Assembly (NCBI GenBank): GCA_028751875.1
Contig: CM054141.1
Location: 74,181,646-74,245,645 of the forward strand
Direction of reading: 5' to 3'
DNA length: 64,000 nt
From: Rapana venosa
Lineage: Eukaryota > Mollusca > Gastropoda > Neogastropoda > Muricidae
Position numbers and translations under genes: made by a program. Under the pieces are notes generated by a model. It was given only the letters and a program-made list of their open reading frames with translations, was not told where the DNA came from and searched no databases. Shown here piece by piece: positions 38,886 through 48,329 of this stretch; position 1 is the first letter of the stretch, and each line of letters begins with the position of its first letter.

Positions 38886-38889
<4 letters not shown>
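38696..38889. other. Unannotated
   Basis: T-rich unique sequence between two tandem arrays. Nothing is recognised. Confidence 0.5.

Positions 38890-38920
<31 letters not shown>
38890..38920 (+). repeat. (GT)n microsatellite
   Basis: About 15 uninterrupted GT units. Confidence 0.97.
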
Positions 38921-38921
<1 letters not shown>

Positions 38922-39140
38922 GGTAATGTGTATGGTAAATATTCAAATGGTGTATATTTGCATTGGTAATGTGTTCTGTTCACATTCAACTGGTGTATAT
39001 AGCATTGGTAATGTGTTCTGTTCACATTTGAATGGTGTATATTTGCATTGGTAATGTGTTCTGTTCACATTTGAATGGTGTATATTTGCATTGGTAATGT
39101 GTTCTGTTCACATTTGAATGGTGTATATTTGCTTTGGTGA
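38921..39140 (+). repeat. 43-bp tandem repeat, about 5 copies
   Basis: The unit ggtgtatatttgcattggta, continuing atgtgttctgttcacatttgaat, repeats nearly perfectly. The first and last copies are diverged. Confidence 0.9.
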
Positions 39141-39204
39141 TCTGCACAGTAGACGTTGAAATGGTGTTTATTTACTCTCCAGTGGAATGAGTGGTATGGT
39201 ATGT

Positions 39205-39282
39205 CTTGTAATTGCTCTATGTTGTAATTGCTCTTCATGGGATGATTAAAGTGTTTTTGACTTGATTTTGACTTGACTTATA
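39205..39282 (+). mobile_element. LINE 3' tail with TTGACTTGA-type terminal repeat
   Basis: The segment ttgtaattgctcttcatggg, then atgattaaagtg, then repeats of tttgacttga closely matches 55000-55058, where a similar tail follows an L2/CR1-like LINE. It is probably the 3' end of a severely truncated copy of the same family. Confidence 0.6.
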
Positions 39283-39822
39283 GTTATAAAATATGGCACA
39301 GGTTTATTTGCATTGGCAGTGTATAGATCTGAAGATGGTATTTAACACTTGCTTAGTAATGTGAAGCAGATGATGTAGATTTGCGTATTGACAGGCTAGT
39401 GGTGTTTAGTGTTTGCACAGGCAATGGTAGTCGGTGATTGAAGAACTCTATGGGTCAAGGTTACAGTCTGTTCCTTTAAATGCGTATTACTGTAATGATC
39501 TTTGCATGCTGCGTATGTGTGTGTGTGTGTGTGTGTGATTTAATCATGTTGCTGTTCATTTCTGCCCTACTGTACTGTTTTATCACTGGACATTCCAATC
39601 TCACCAGCTCAACTGTACCCAGAGTCGTCACCTTGTACCTCAGAAGCCAGATGTTCACAGGAAGCTTATCAGTGCTGGGCTGTCCTAAGGCCACTAACCA
39701 GGAGGGGCCCTGCATTGCTGCTGGGTCACTTCAGTAGTGCCTGGTTTAATCCAACACCACCTACTAAGCCTCCAACACAAAGAAGTGTTCACATAGTCGT
39801 AGTGCTGGCCATCATGACAACA
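39283..39822. other. Unannotated, with (GT)n at 39516-39537
   Basis: Mostly unique sequence with one GT microsatellite. An 85-codon plus frame and a 79-codon minus frame overlap around 39476-39737, but neither shows a motif or flanking splice sites I would trust. Confidence 0.4.
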
Positions 39823-40068
39823 CTCTTATGATCACGATAATTGTACACATGTAATAATGCACAATGATGTTTGAACATCACAGTGACTGTTATAATTGTA
39901 CATGATACTGTGAAGATGTTTCAGTACCATAATTATGTGTGCGCACAGTGATCATTAGATATGATTCAATAATAATGTTAATACCACAGTGATCACGATC
40001 ATCCTATATGACACATTGATGTTGTTTTAATAACATGACTGTGTACAATGATCATGATCTTTTTTGAC
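39823..40068 (+). repeat. Highly diverged about 60-bp tandem repeat
   Basis: Phrases such as cacagtgatcacgat, tgtacatgat and gatgttt.aataacat recur about four times in the same order. Identity between units is low, so the array is old. Confidence 0.55.
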
Positions 40069-40074
40069 GTTGAG

Positions 40075-40187
40075 TAGGTGGTGCTGGAGCACAGAGGTTA
40101 AGCGAGGGACTTGTGATGTGATGAAGGGAGGGCCTGGGTTTCAGCCTGTACAGAGATGTCTGAGCAGATGCATGCAAAGCCTGAATA
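40075..40187 (+). mobile_element. Possible tRNA-derived SINE head
   Basis: The segment ggtggtgctggagcacagaggttaagcgag resembles a pol III A-box region, and gggcctgggtttcagcct about 30 bp later could be a decayed B box (GGTTCGAGCC). The following gcatgcaaagcctgaataat resembles SINE bodies. The tetranucleotide array at 40188 interrupts it. The call is weak. Confidence 0.35.
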
Positions 40188-40205
40188 ATATAGATAGATA
40201 GATAC

Positions 40206-40237
<32 letters not shown>

Positions 40238-40302
40238 ATAGGTAGGTAGGTAGATAGTAGGTAGTAGGTAGGTAGGTAGGTAGGTAATAGATAGATAGAT
40301 GT
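40188..40302 (+). repeat. (ATAG)n / (TAGG)n tetranucleotide microsatellite
   Basis: Runs of atagatag give way to taggtagg and back to atag. Confidence 0.95.
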
Positions 40303-40552
40303 GATGATGCGGTAATTTGATTACCTCCCATGCGAACAGAGCGATGTGTTACTATTTTGGGACATACCTGCAAATTGCGCAGCACTCTGTTTCCTTGGGT
40401 GGTAGTTGAACGCCGTCCATTGCATGCACTTCGCCCACATGGTGAAATGTAGTATTTATGCAGCCTCTGTATAGAGGCCACATCCTAACCTGTGAGACTG
40501 TGCATTGTACCGAGGTTTGTGCAGAGATGGGACATCACATTAGTCCACTCTG

Positions 40553-40556
<4 letters not shown>
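40303..40556. other. Unannotated
   Basis: Unique sequence, possibly the body of the SINE-like element before the tetranucleotide array. No decisive motif. Confidence 0.4.
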
Positions 40557-40594
<38 letters not shown>

Positions 40595-40770
40595 CACATA
40601 CACACACACATAGAGAGATGTATGTATGTTTGTGGGGGATTTGCTTTGTTTTGTTGTTGTTGGTTTTTTGTTTGTTGTAGTTCTGTTAGTGTATTTTGGT
40701 TTTTGTATTTTTGTTGTTTGGGGTTGTTTGTTGGATTGTTGTTGTTTTTGTATGCATTTACTTTGGTTTT
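40557..40770 (+). repeat. (TA)n microsatellite and T/G-rich low complexity
   Basis: About 17 TA units at 40557-40592, then a short CA run, then ttgttgtt-type sequence to about 40770. The open frames here are compositional. Confidence 0.85.
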
Positions 40771-40984
40771 GCATATTTAGTTGTAGTCTGTCTTTTGGTT
40801 TGGCTGCTGGAGCCTGGACATGGGATCAGAAACACTGGGGTTTTCAGTGCTGCTGTCTAAATCTACCTCTGTGTGTGTGCGTGATCCTTTACAAAACAGA
40901 TGTCATGAATAATGTGATAGCTCAGACAGGGTGAGTACTTGTTCTTTTCCCAGATCACTTTTTTTTTTGTTAAAGGAGGACAGG

Positions 40985-41575
40985 AGACGATGTGGTGTAG
41001 AGATCAGATAGAGATGGAGTGAGGGATAGGAGAAAACGTGGTGTAGAGTTAAGATAAGGAGTGAGGGATAGGAGAAAACGTGGTGTAGAGTTAAGATAAG
41101 GAGGGAGGGATAGGAGAAAACGTGGTGTAGAGTTAAGATAAGGAGGGAGGGATAGGAGAAAACGTGGTGTAGAGTTAAGATAAGGAGGGAGGGATAGAAA
41201 ACGTGGTGTAGAGTTAAGATAAGGAGGGAGGGATAGAAAACGTGGTGTAGAGTTAAGATAAGGAGGGAGGGATAGAAAACGTGGTGTAGAGTTAAGATAA
41301 GGAGGGAGGGATAGGAGAAAACGTGGTGTAGAGTTAAGATAAGGAGGGAGGGATAGGAGAAAACGTGGTGTAGAGTTAAGATAAGGAGTGAGGGATAGGA
41401 GAAAACGTGGTGTAGAGTTAGATAAGGAGGAGGATAGGAGAAACGTGGGTAGAGATAAGATAAGGTGGGAGTGTGTGTGTAGAGATCAGATAGAGAGGGA
41501 GGGACAGGAGACGATGTGGTGTAGAGTTAAGATAGAGATGGAGGGAGAGAGGGACAGAGATGATGGGGTGTAGAG
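40985..41575 (+). repeat. 42-bp minisatellite, about 13 copies
   Basis: The unit gtgtagagttaagataagga, continuing gggagggataggagaaaacgtg, repeats with a period of 42 bp. Some units lack a gga and are about 39 bp. End units diverge and include gatcagatagagatggagtg variants. Confidence 0.93.
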
Positions 41576-41979
41576 ACCAGGTAAAAAAAAAAAGTTGTTT
41601 TGTGGGATTGGAGATGTTATGAGGGAAGAGAGACGTGAGGAGGGATGAGAGACAAGGGTGGATGGGAATATTTAATAGAGATAAGGAGTGGGACTATCAG
41701 CAAAAGGATTCAGAAGATGAGGCATTGAAAGAGAGAGAGAGAGAGAGAGAGAGTGTGTGTGTTTCCGCTCTGGACAAGCAAGTGTTGGATATGATCACGA
41801 GTGACGTCTGGATGTGTGGGTTTATCATAGCTAAACCACATTCTTTTTGGTAGCGTTTTTAAGACACGTTTCTTTTCATCATGTTAATTTTATTCAGACT
41901 TTTACTTTAAAAAAATTTTTTGTATGTTGGAAACTTTGTGAAATCAAGGAGAGATCAGAACAACAACAGCAATAATTCT
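41576..41979. other. Unannotated, with (GA)n(GT)n at 41728-41761
   Basis: Mostly purine-rich unique sequence around a compound dinucleotide repeat. No gene is recognised. Confidence 0.5.
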
Positions 41980-41981
41980 GT

Positions 41982-42412
41982 CACTTGGCTGTACTGTCTG
42001 CTGGTGTGCCCTGGCTGTACTGTCTGCTGGTGTGCCCTGGCTGTACTGTCAGCTGGTGTGCCCTGGCTGTACTGTCTGCTGGTGTGCCCTGGCTGTACTG
42101 TCAGCTGGTGTGCCCTGGCTGTACTGTCAGCTGGTGTGCCCTGGCTGTACTGTCTGCTGGTGTGCCCTGGCTGTACTGTCAGCTGGTGTGCCCTGGCTGT
42201 ATCTGTGGGGCTGGTGTTGCTTGCCTGGCTGTACTGTCAGCTGGTGTGCCCTGGCTGTACTGTCAGCTGGTGTGCCCTGGCTGTACTGTCAGCTGGTGTG
42301 CCCTGGCTGTACTGTCAGCTGGTGTGCCCTGGCTGTACTGTCTGCTGGTGTGCCCTGGCTGTACTGTCTGCTGGTGTGCCCTGGCTGTACTGTCAGCTGG
42401 TGTGCCCTGGTC
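41982..42412 (+). repeat. 26-bp minisatellite open in all three plus-strand frames
   Basis: About 16 units of ggctgtactgtcagctggtg followed by tgccct, with a two-base alternative (tctgctgg in place of tcagctgg). One interruption near 42199-42225 reads atctgtggggctggtgttgcttgcct. A 26-bp period is not a multiple of three, so each open frame cycles through all three reading phases every 78 bp; overlapping open frames of 199, 183 and 147 codons result. They are Cys/Trp/Val/Leu-rich by-products, and no protein is inferred. Confidence 0.95.
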
Positions 42413-42514
42413 AGCCCAGTCTGTGTGATCCAAGACTTCCTTCCTCACTCAGCACCACAGAAACATGTCACACCTCCAACTGTTGTCTTTGTTCCAGGGC
42501 TTGTAGACACACCA

Positions 42515-43055
42515 CATAATAACACAAATAAAAAATGCCACACCACAGAAATAACTCAAAAGAACAGAAATGTCATGCAATAACAGGAAAAACCTTGATA
42601 ACAGAAATACTACACAACAAAAACAACACAAAATAGCTCAAGTCATATAGTAACGAAAATGCCATACAATAACAAAAATACCACACAACGATAGAAATAA
42701 AACACTATAACAAAATGCTAGCATGCGACACAGTAGCACAAGTAATACAATAACATAAAGTACCATACAATAGCAAAAATATCACACTATAACAATAATC
42801 ATTAATACACAACAACAATAGTACCACACAATAGCAGAAATAAAGCACAATAACAGAAATAACTCTTTAACAAATGATATTTGAGAAAAGACCAAACACA
42901 TACAAGAAATATCACACTATAACTGAAATAATACTGATAACAGAAATAATCACATAATTGGAGAAACTCCACTCAATAACAAATATTACAAATTCACAAT
43001 AACATAACCAAAATAACAGAAACACCACAATAACGAAATACCTTCCACCTCAATC
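42515..43055 (+). repeat. A-rich degenerate short tandem repeat
   Basis: Recurring cacaataacagaaatac / acaataacaaaaata phrases at irregular spacing of about 15-35 bp. It is probably an old minisatellite. No open frames of note. Confidence 0.6.
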
Positions 43056-43189
43056 TGCTGTCTTTGGTCAGGGGTTTTCAGAATGGAATTATTGATGATT
43101 GGGGCAGAGGTGCGTACAGGGGTGGATAGATCTCTGTGTGTGTTCCACAGGTGGGCTTTCCAAGGGCTTCATTTCTAGGGGTGTGTGGT

Positions 43190-43490
43190 GTTTTGTTTCA
43201 GGGTTGAGGTTATTGTTGGTGTGTGGTGTTTTGTTTCAGGGTTGAGGTTATTGTTGGTGTGTCTGTGTGGTGTTTTGTTTCAGGGTTGAGGTTATTGTTG
43301 GTGTGTGGTGTTTTTGTTTCAGGGTTGAGGTTATTGTTGGTGTGTCTGTGTGGTGTTTTGTTTCAGGGTTGAGGTTATTGTTGGTGTGTCTGTGTGGTGT
43401 TTTGTTTCAGGGTTGAGGTTATTGTTGGTGTGTGGTGTTTTGTTTCAGGGTTGAGGTTATTGTTGGTGTGTCTGTGTGGTGTTCCTGTTG
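43190..43490 (+). repeat. 38/46-bp minisatellite
   Basis: About seven units of ttttgtttcagggttgaggt followed by tattgttggtgtgtggtg. A longer form inserts ctgtgtgg. Long and short forms alternate. Confidence 0.9.
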
Positions 43491-43659
43491 TTTGCTTGTT
43501 TGTTGTTTTTATCTTATGATGAGTTATTGTTGGTGTGTCTGAGCTTTTGAGTGTGTTTTTTTTCTTTTCTTTTCTTTTCACCTTTAAGTTGAGGTTATTG
43601 TTTATGTGTCTGAGGTGGTGTTCTTACCTTAGGATTAGGGTATTGTCCATGTGTCAGAT

Positions 43660-44180
43660 GATTATCAGTTGTCAGAGAGGTGGTGATTTTACATTAGTTG
43701 TCAGAGGGGTGGTGATTTTACATTAGAATTGTCAGAGAGATGGTGATTTTACATTAGAATCGTCAGAGAGTGGTGATTTTACATTAGAATCGAAAGAGGA
43801 GTAGTGATTTTACATTAGTTGTCAGAGAGGTGGTGATTTTACATTAGTTGTCAGAGGAGTAGTGATTTTACATTAGTTGTCAGAGGAGTAGTGATTTTAC
43901 ATTAGTTGTCAGAGAGTGGTGATTTTACATTAGAGTTGTCAGAGAGTGGTGATTTTACATTAGTTGTCAGAGGAGTAGTGATTTTACATTAGTGTCAGAG
44001 AGTGGTGATTTTACATTAGAGTTGTCAGAGAGTGGTGATTTTACATTAGTTGTCAGAGAGTAGTGATTTTACATTAGTTGTCAGAGAGTGGTGATTTTAC
44101 ATTAGAGTTGTCAGAGAGTGGTGATTTTACATTAGAGGTGTCAGAGGAGTAGTGATTTTACATTAGAGGTGTCAGAGGAA
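43660..44180 (+). repeat. About 28-bp minisatellite, about 19 copies
   Basis: The unit gtcagagagtggtgatttta followed by cattagtt repeats with variants agaggagtag and agaggtggtg. Each unit ends in tacattag. Confidence 0.93.
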
Positions 44181-44255
44181 TGGACTTTTTTTTTCTTTCT
44201 TTTTTTTTTTTTTACCTTGGATTGTTGGATTGACTGGAGTTTAGTCCCTTCCCCT

Positions 44256-44283
44256 CCCCCCCCCCCCCCCCCCCCCCCCCCCC
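44256..44283 (+). repeat. Poly-C run
   Basis: A 28-base C homopolymer next to T-rich sequence (44186-44215). Its length is probably unreliable. Confidence 0.9.
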
Positions 44284-44599
44284 AACCCTACGTATTTTTT
44301 CTTGTAGAATTTGGTTTTTGTCGGGGGGTGGGGGGGGTTTGGGTTTTTATCCTAGAATTGGTTTATTTTGTCTTAGGCTGGGTTTTTGTGCTGGAGTTGC
44401 GGTATTTGTTTTGTCTTGAGGCTGGGTTTTGTGCTGGAGTTGTGGTATTTGTTTTGTTTCGTTTTTCTGCTGCCTGCCTAGGCCTGACAAAGAGGAAAGT
44501 GCTAATTCTGTTTGATGTTGGACTTCATTTCATTGATCGATGTTGTGTATTGTGGGACAAAATGACAACAGGGTTTGATTGGCGGAGTTTACTGTATTA

Positions 44600-44757
44600 T
44601 ATGACAGGGTCATTGATTTGCCATAGGGTTCCCGTTATAACAGGGTCATTGATTTGCCATAGGGTTCCCGTTATAACAGGGTCATTGATTTGCCATAGGG
44701 TTCCCGTTATAACAGGATCATTGATTTGCCATAGGGTTCCCATTATAACAGGGTCAT
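44600..44757 (+). repeat. 36-bp tandem repeat, 4-5 copies
   Basis: The unit acagggtcattgatttgcca followed by tagggttcccgttata is nearly perfect. It spells a 12-residue repeat in one frame, by composition. Confidence 0.95.
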
Positions 44758-44845
44758 TCAGTTGACACAGAGTTCACCACACGACATCCGGTTGACACAG
44801 AGTTCACCACATGACATCCGGTTGACACAGAGTTCACCTATCACA
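44758..44845 (+). repeat. 30-bp tandem repeat, about 3 copies
   Basis: The unit gttgacacagagttcaccac followed by acgacatccg directly abuts the preceding 36-bp array but is unrelated to it, apart from a hybrid unit at the join. Confidence 0.9.
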
Positions 44846-45195
44846 AAAACATTCAGTTGGCTCCTCTAGTTCCCCGCTTTTGTTGTTATTGCTGTTGTTT
44901 TGTTGCTTGTTTTATCCATTTTATAACACAGATTCAGAAGGAAGGATGTCAAGCAATTTTATTTCCTGTGCTCTGTGTGAGTGTGTGTGTGTGTGTGTGT
45001 TGGTTTGAAAAGCTTTTGAAGAAGTGATGTGCAAATAGGCTAATGTTATCGAGGGAAGTTTGGGAAATCCATGAATGTATAACTTGCAATAAAAAGAGTG
45101 ACAAAAACTGATGGGATTTGTGTGCTCAAGAAGTTATCCTGTTTAGGTCCTATGTCTGAATGAGCGAAATAAAGGCTCACCAGAAGAAATGATTT
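44846..45195. other. Unannotated, with (GT)n at 44972-45000
   Basis: Unique AT-rich sequence with one GT microsatellite. Nothing else is recognised. Confidence 0.5.
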
Positions 45196-45420
45196 CCTGC
45201 ACAAAGTGCAGACTTACCAGAAAAAACAACATAAAAATCTTGGCAGCACAAGGTACAGACACCAGAAAAAGCAAACTGTAAAACACACACACACACACAC
45301 ACACACCATTTACAGCACAAAGTTTAAACACCAGGAGCAACAAACTTCTTTTCAAAAACATTTGCAGCAGCAGGTACGAATTCATCTAGAAATCTTTGCA
45401 ACACAAAGCAGGGTTACGCT
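45196..45420 (+). repeat. Diverged 35-70-bp tandem repeat with an embedded (CA)n
   Basis: Five partial units share tt(t)gcagcacaaagt.cagacaccag followed by aaaacaa. A CA microsatellite (45281-45305) has expanded inside one unit. Confidence 0.6.
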
Positions 45421-45504
45421 CTTTTTTTTCTTTTCTTTTTTAAATTAACGGAGCTCCAAGCTTGCTGTTGCTGTGTGTCCTTATGACAATGTACAAGTTT
45501 TGCC

Positions 45505-45829
45505 AGAATAACTGTAAAAAGGTAAAGGTAAAGGAGTCCCATAACCTATAAGGTCGTAGGGGAGCGAGGCGTCAGAGACCTCACTTCTCTAGGGCCAGCA
45601 TATTGAGGGCGGCGCCCATCTCCTCTCCCTCGCTGCTTTACCTTCCCTGACCCTAAACAGGGCAGGTACCCATTTACAGCTGGGTGAACTGGGGGAACTG
45701 TACTGAAGCCAAGGCGCGCTACAAACGGTCACCCATCCAAGTGGTAACCACGCTCGACGCTGCTTAACTTGGCTGGGGGAAAGCGAGTGCTCCGACCACT
45801 GAGCTATCCCGTCCCCAGAATAACTGTAA
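45505..45829 (-). mobile_element. Chimeric SINE: tRNA-like head joined to 5S rRNA-like segment, with TSD
   Basis: The element (45518-45816) is on the minus strand. Its 5' end reads GGGGACGGGATAGCTCAGTG with a tRNA-type A box at about 45789-45812. Immediately downstream, 45726-45772 matches the internal control region of animal 5S rRNA: AAGTTAAGCAGCGTCGAGC, then a spacer, then ACTTGGATGGGTGACCG, in 5S order and spacing. A central block CACCCAGCTGTAAATGGGTA (about 45665-45686) resembles conserved cores of metazoan SINEs. The 3' end is a TTTACC-type tail. The 13-bp direct repeat agaataactgtaa flanks it at 45505-45517 and 45817-45829, as expected for LINE-driven insertion. Known Deu-type SINEs also use 5S-derived heads; the family name here is not known to me. 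Confidence 0.88.
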
Positions 45830-46035
45830 GATGAACCAAACTCTGACATTCCTTGATTTTTTAGAACCTCCCTTTCAAGGTCTAGAATCCCCTTAATCGC
45901 ATTTTGTATTCTCTGTCTTAATATGTGTGTCGAATGTACTTGAATTTTCTTTTATCAACCTTTTATGTAGGCCTAATGATCTTATTGTTTGTGAGCAGAA
46001 TAACTTTATCCATCATAATTCTGATATGGTTATGT
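45830..46035. other. Unannotated
   Basis: AT-rich unique sequence between two mobile-element copies. Nothing is recognised. Confidence 0.5.
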
Positions 46036-46440
46036 CAATTTTGTTGTGACTGTAATCACAAGATTGTCACGAGCTGCTGTAGGTCCTCAGCTGAGCGGAC
46101 GGTTACTGCTGCGTCGTCTGCAAAGAGGAAGTCACGCAGGCACCTCAGCTGGACTTTGGTCTTGGCTCTTAGTCTGGAGAGGTTGAGGAGCTTTCCACCT
46201 GAACTGGTTCGTAGGTAGATACCTTCAGCTGCAGGGCCAAATTTGTGTTTCAGCATCACTGCAAAGAAGAATCCAAACAGGGTGGGAGCCAGGATGCAAC
46301 CCTGGAAGGATCTCGAAGAGGCCATCCCTACTGACCAGATCGAAAGTCTTTGTGAGATCTATAATGCAGTGAGTCTTGGACTCTGTGTACCTGACAAGAA
46401 CGAAAGGTCAATGCATTTCACAGGCATCGCCTCCAACACA
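46036..46440 (-). mobile_element. Internally deleted non-LTR reverse transcriptase fragment
   Basis: The minus strand encodes IIDLTKTFDLVSRDGLFEIL (RT motif A with Asp) at about 46315-46375. In a shifted frame, 46056-46325 reads GCILAPTLFGFFFAVML, later LRDFLFADDAAVT with the catalytic Asp pair of motif C, then SAEDLQQL. In intact relatives some 40 residues separate LF.IL from QGC.LAP; here they are missing and the frame changes at the join. The active-site Asp pair survives, but the 5' end, the region between motifs and the thumb are gone, so it is a dead fragment. It is a different subfamily from the LINE at 48330-49815. Confidence 0.85.
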
Positions 46441-47506
46441 CCCTGAACATTAGGCTACCTGGCAGGACAAGGTACCAAACAGCACTGTCCTGGAAAGAGC
46501 TGGATGCACCAGCATGTACACGCTGCTGAAAAGAGACGTATTTGGTTTTTGCTCTTTTTTTATAGTTTGTGTGTGTGTATTGGGATCTTCTTTTTTTTCT
46601 TTTTTTACATTTTTTTTTTACTATTATGATGTATCCCTAAGACTCGAGGTATTTAAAAAAAAAAAACCCACAAAAAACCAAACCACATGGATGCTCAATA
46701 ATTCGATATAAAAGAATTTGATTTGTGTTCATTTTTAATTTAACAAATACAGCCTACTTGAGCGATTGATAGACAACTTCTGGTAACTTCGCATGCGTAA
46801 TGTTATCAATTACCTTCCTTGAACACTTTGTCATCCATTACCAGTTGTTTTGTCAACAGACTTGGACGCTTTGAACTTTAATTCATTTTCCTTCACACAA
46901 AAATGTATCTTTAGTTTATCATAACCCTTAAAGAGAATATTTTTGATAAACAAGCCTTGATTTTTTTTAAAGGATGTTTTTGTCAAAGGTAGTCATATTT
47001 GTCCTTTTTAAACTATAGGCAAGACATCCACAGAGAGAGAGAGTAGCCTCCTTTGGTAAAGTTGGGCACCAGTTGCTTCGAATTTTATTGCATTGTATAT
47101 GTCTGCTTCACAGCAGCTTGAGTCAAAACAAAGTCCCACATCTTGGTGGACCTAGTTGGCTCTTTGAAGTTAGCTACCTAGCCAGTGCCTGCAAGCAAGT
47201 TAGTGCTTCCTACACACGCAGCATAAACACTTGTTTGGTTTTTCACTACCTTGTTAATCTACCCTCTGCTTTCGTCACTGACACTGGAGTTAATGTACAG
47301 TTTCTTCCTTGTTTTGTCATTTTGTTCTTGTTGTGATGAATTTAGCTTATGTCCCCACTATAATGCAACAACAACAACAAAAAGACAGAGCAGGGTAATT
47401 GCGCATTGTCTAATCCCGTGTAGCTGGCGAAACCAGAGTGTGGAGGCTAGATTAACAAAGTAGTAACGTCACCCTCTGACTTTTGTAACTACAGAAAACA
47501 ATGGGG

Positions 47507-47509
<3 letters not shown>
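46441..47509. other. Unannotated AT-rich sequence
   Basis: Includes T and A homopolymers at 46588-46670 and otherwise unique sequence. Short open frames near 47073-47336 show no motif. No RNA gene or splice structure is seen. Confidence 0.5.

Positions 47510-47559
<50 letters not shown>
47510..47559 (+). repeat. (TC)n microsatellite
   Basis: About 25 uninterrupted TC units. Confidence 0.97.
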
Positions 47560-47563
<4 letters not shown>

Positions 47564-48320
47564 TCCCTTAGGCCTATGGGGTTGGCTGAGTAATGCCTGG
47601 TCTTCTCCTGCAGCCCACACAGCAGCTCATCTCATTGAACAGGTTGCATGCAGGGTGCGTTTGTATTTCTGTAGCCCAACGAATGCTGACATGAGTAATA
47701 ATAATGATAATAATAATACACCCACTACTTTTAAGTCGAATACCTGTTAACTTGAATTTCATGTAAGTCGAAACTGTTTATATTTCCCGGCCAAAACGGT
47801 TCTTTACAAGAATATTTTTCTATCGGAAGTTGGTTAACTCGATTTTCAGCTAACTCGAAGGTTGTTTTTTTAAATCTGTACAGCTGGATGAGTAGTTTTC
47901 TCATGCCCACTTTTTCAGAAATCGCCACCAGAATCTAATATGTGCAAATCGTGCTAGAAACTAATGCCAGGAAATCGTGCAACCTTATCTGCCAAGTGAT
48001 GACAGCTTTTTCCGGTTATAGGCCTTGTCAAAAGCCTGGGAAGTTAGAACAGAAGTTAGTGTTGTGTTTGCTGTTGTTTATGTAACTCATTAAAATAGAC
48101 TTAGAGACATGGGGAAGATGCTGATGACAATCTCCCAGTGCAGTTCCTCAGTGGCCTCCCTTGTCATAGAAAGAACCCTGAAGACAACAAGGCCTGATTA
48201 TCCGATTGGTCAATAATGCTTCCATTATTCTACATGCCCCGTTTTCAGATAATTGAAAAGTTTAAAAAATCTCTTTGCAAACTGATGAACATTTAAATCA
48301 AATTATTGGGCATCTCTCCC
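47560..48320. other. Unannotated; possible DNA-transposon end near 47735-47870
   Basis: An AAT-type microsatellite lies at 47695-47717. From 47735 the phrases aagtcgaata, taacttgaat, taagtcgaaa, taactcgatt and taactcgaag recur, a pattern I associate with the ends of some pogo/Tigger-type transposons of aquatic invertebrates. I found no paired end or transposase. Confidence 0.35.
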
Positions 48321-48329
48321 ACATCCCAA

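Noticed and set aside
39476..39737. Opposed frames of 79-85 codons as an exon
   Set aside because: Both strands are open, a GT microsatellite is included, and no domain or convincing splice site is seen.
41920..42583. Cys/Trp-rich repeat protein of up to 199 codons
   Set aside because: A 26-bp tandem repeat lacking stops in any phase explains it fully; three overlapping frames are equally open.
45726..45772. Genuine 5S rRNA gene
   Set aside because: Only the internal control region matches. The 5' and 3' ends of 5S are absent, and the segment lies inside an element with a tRNA-like head and a target-site duplication.
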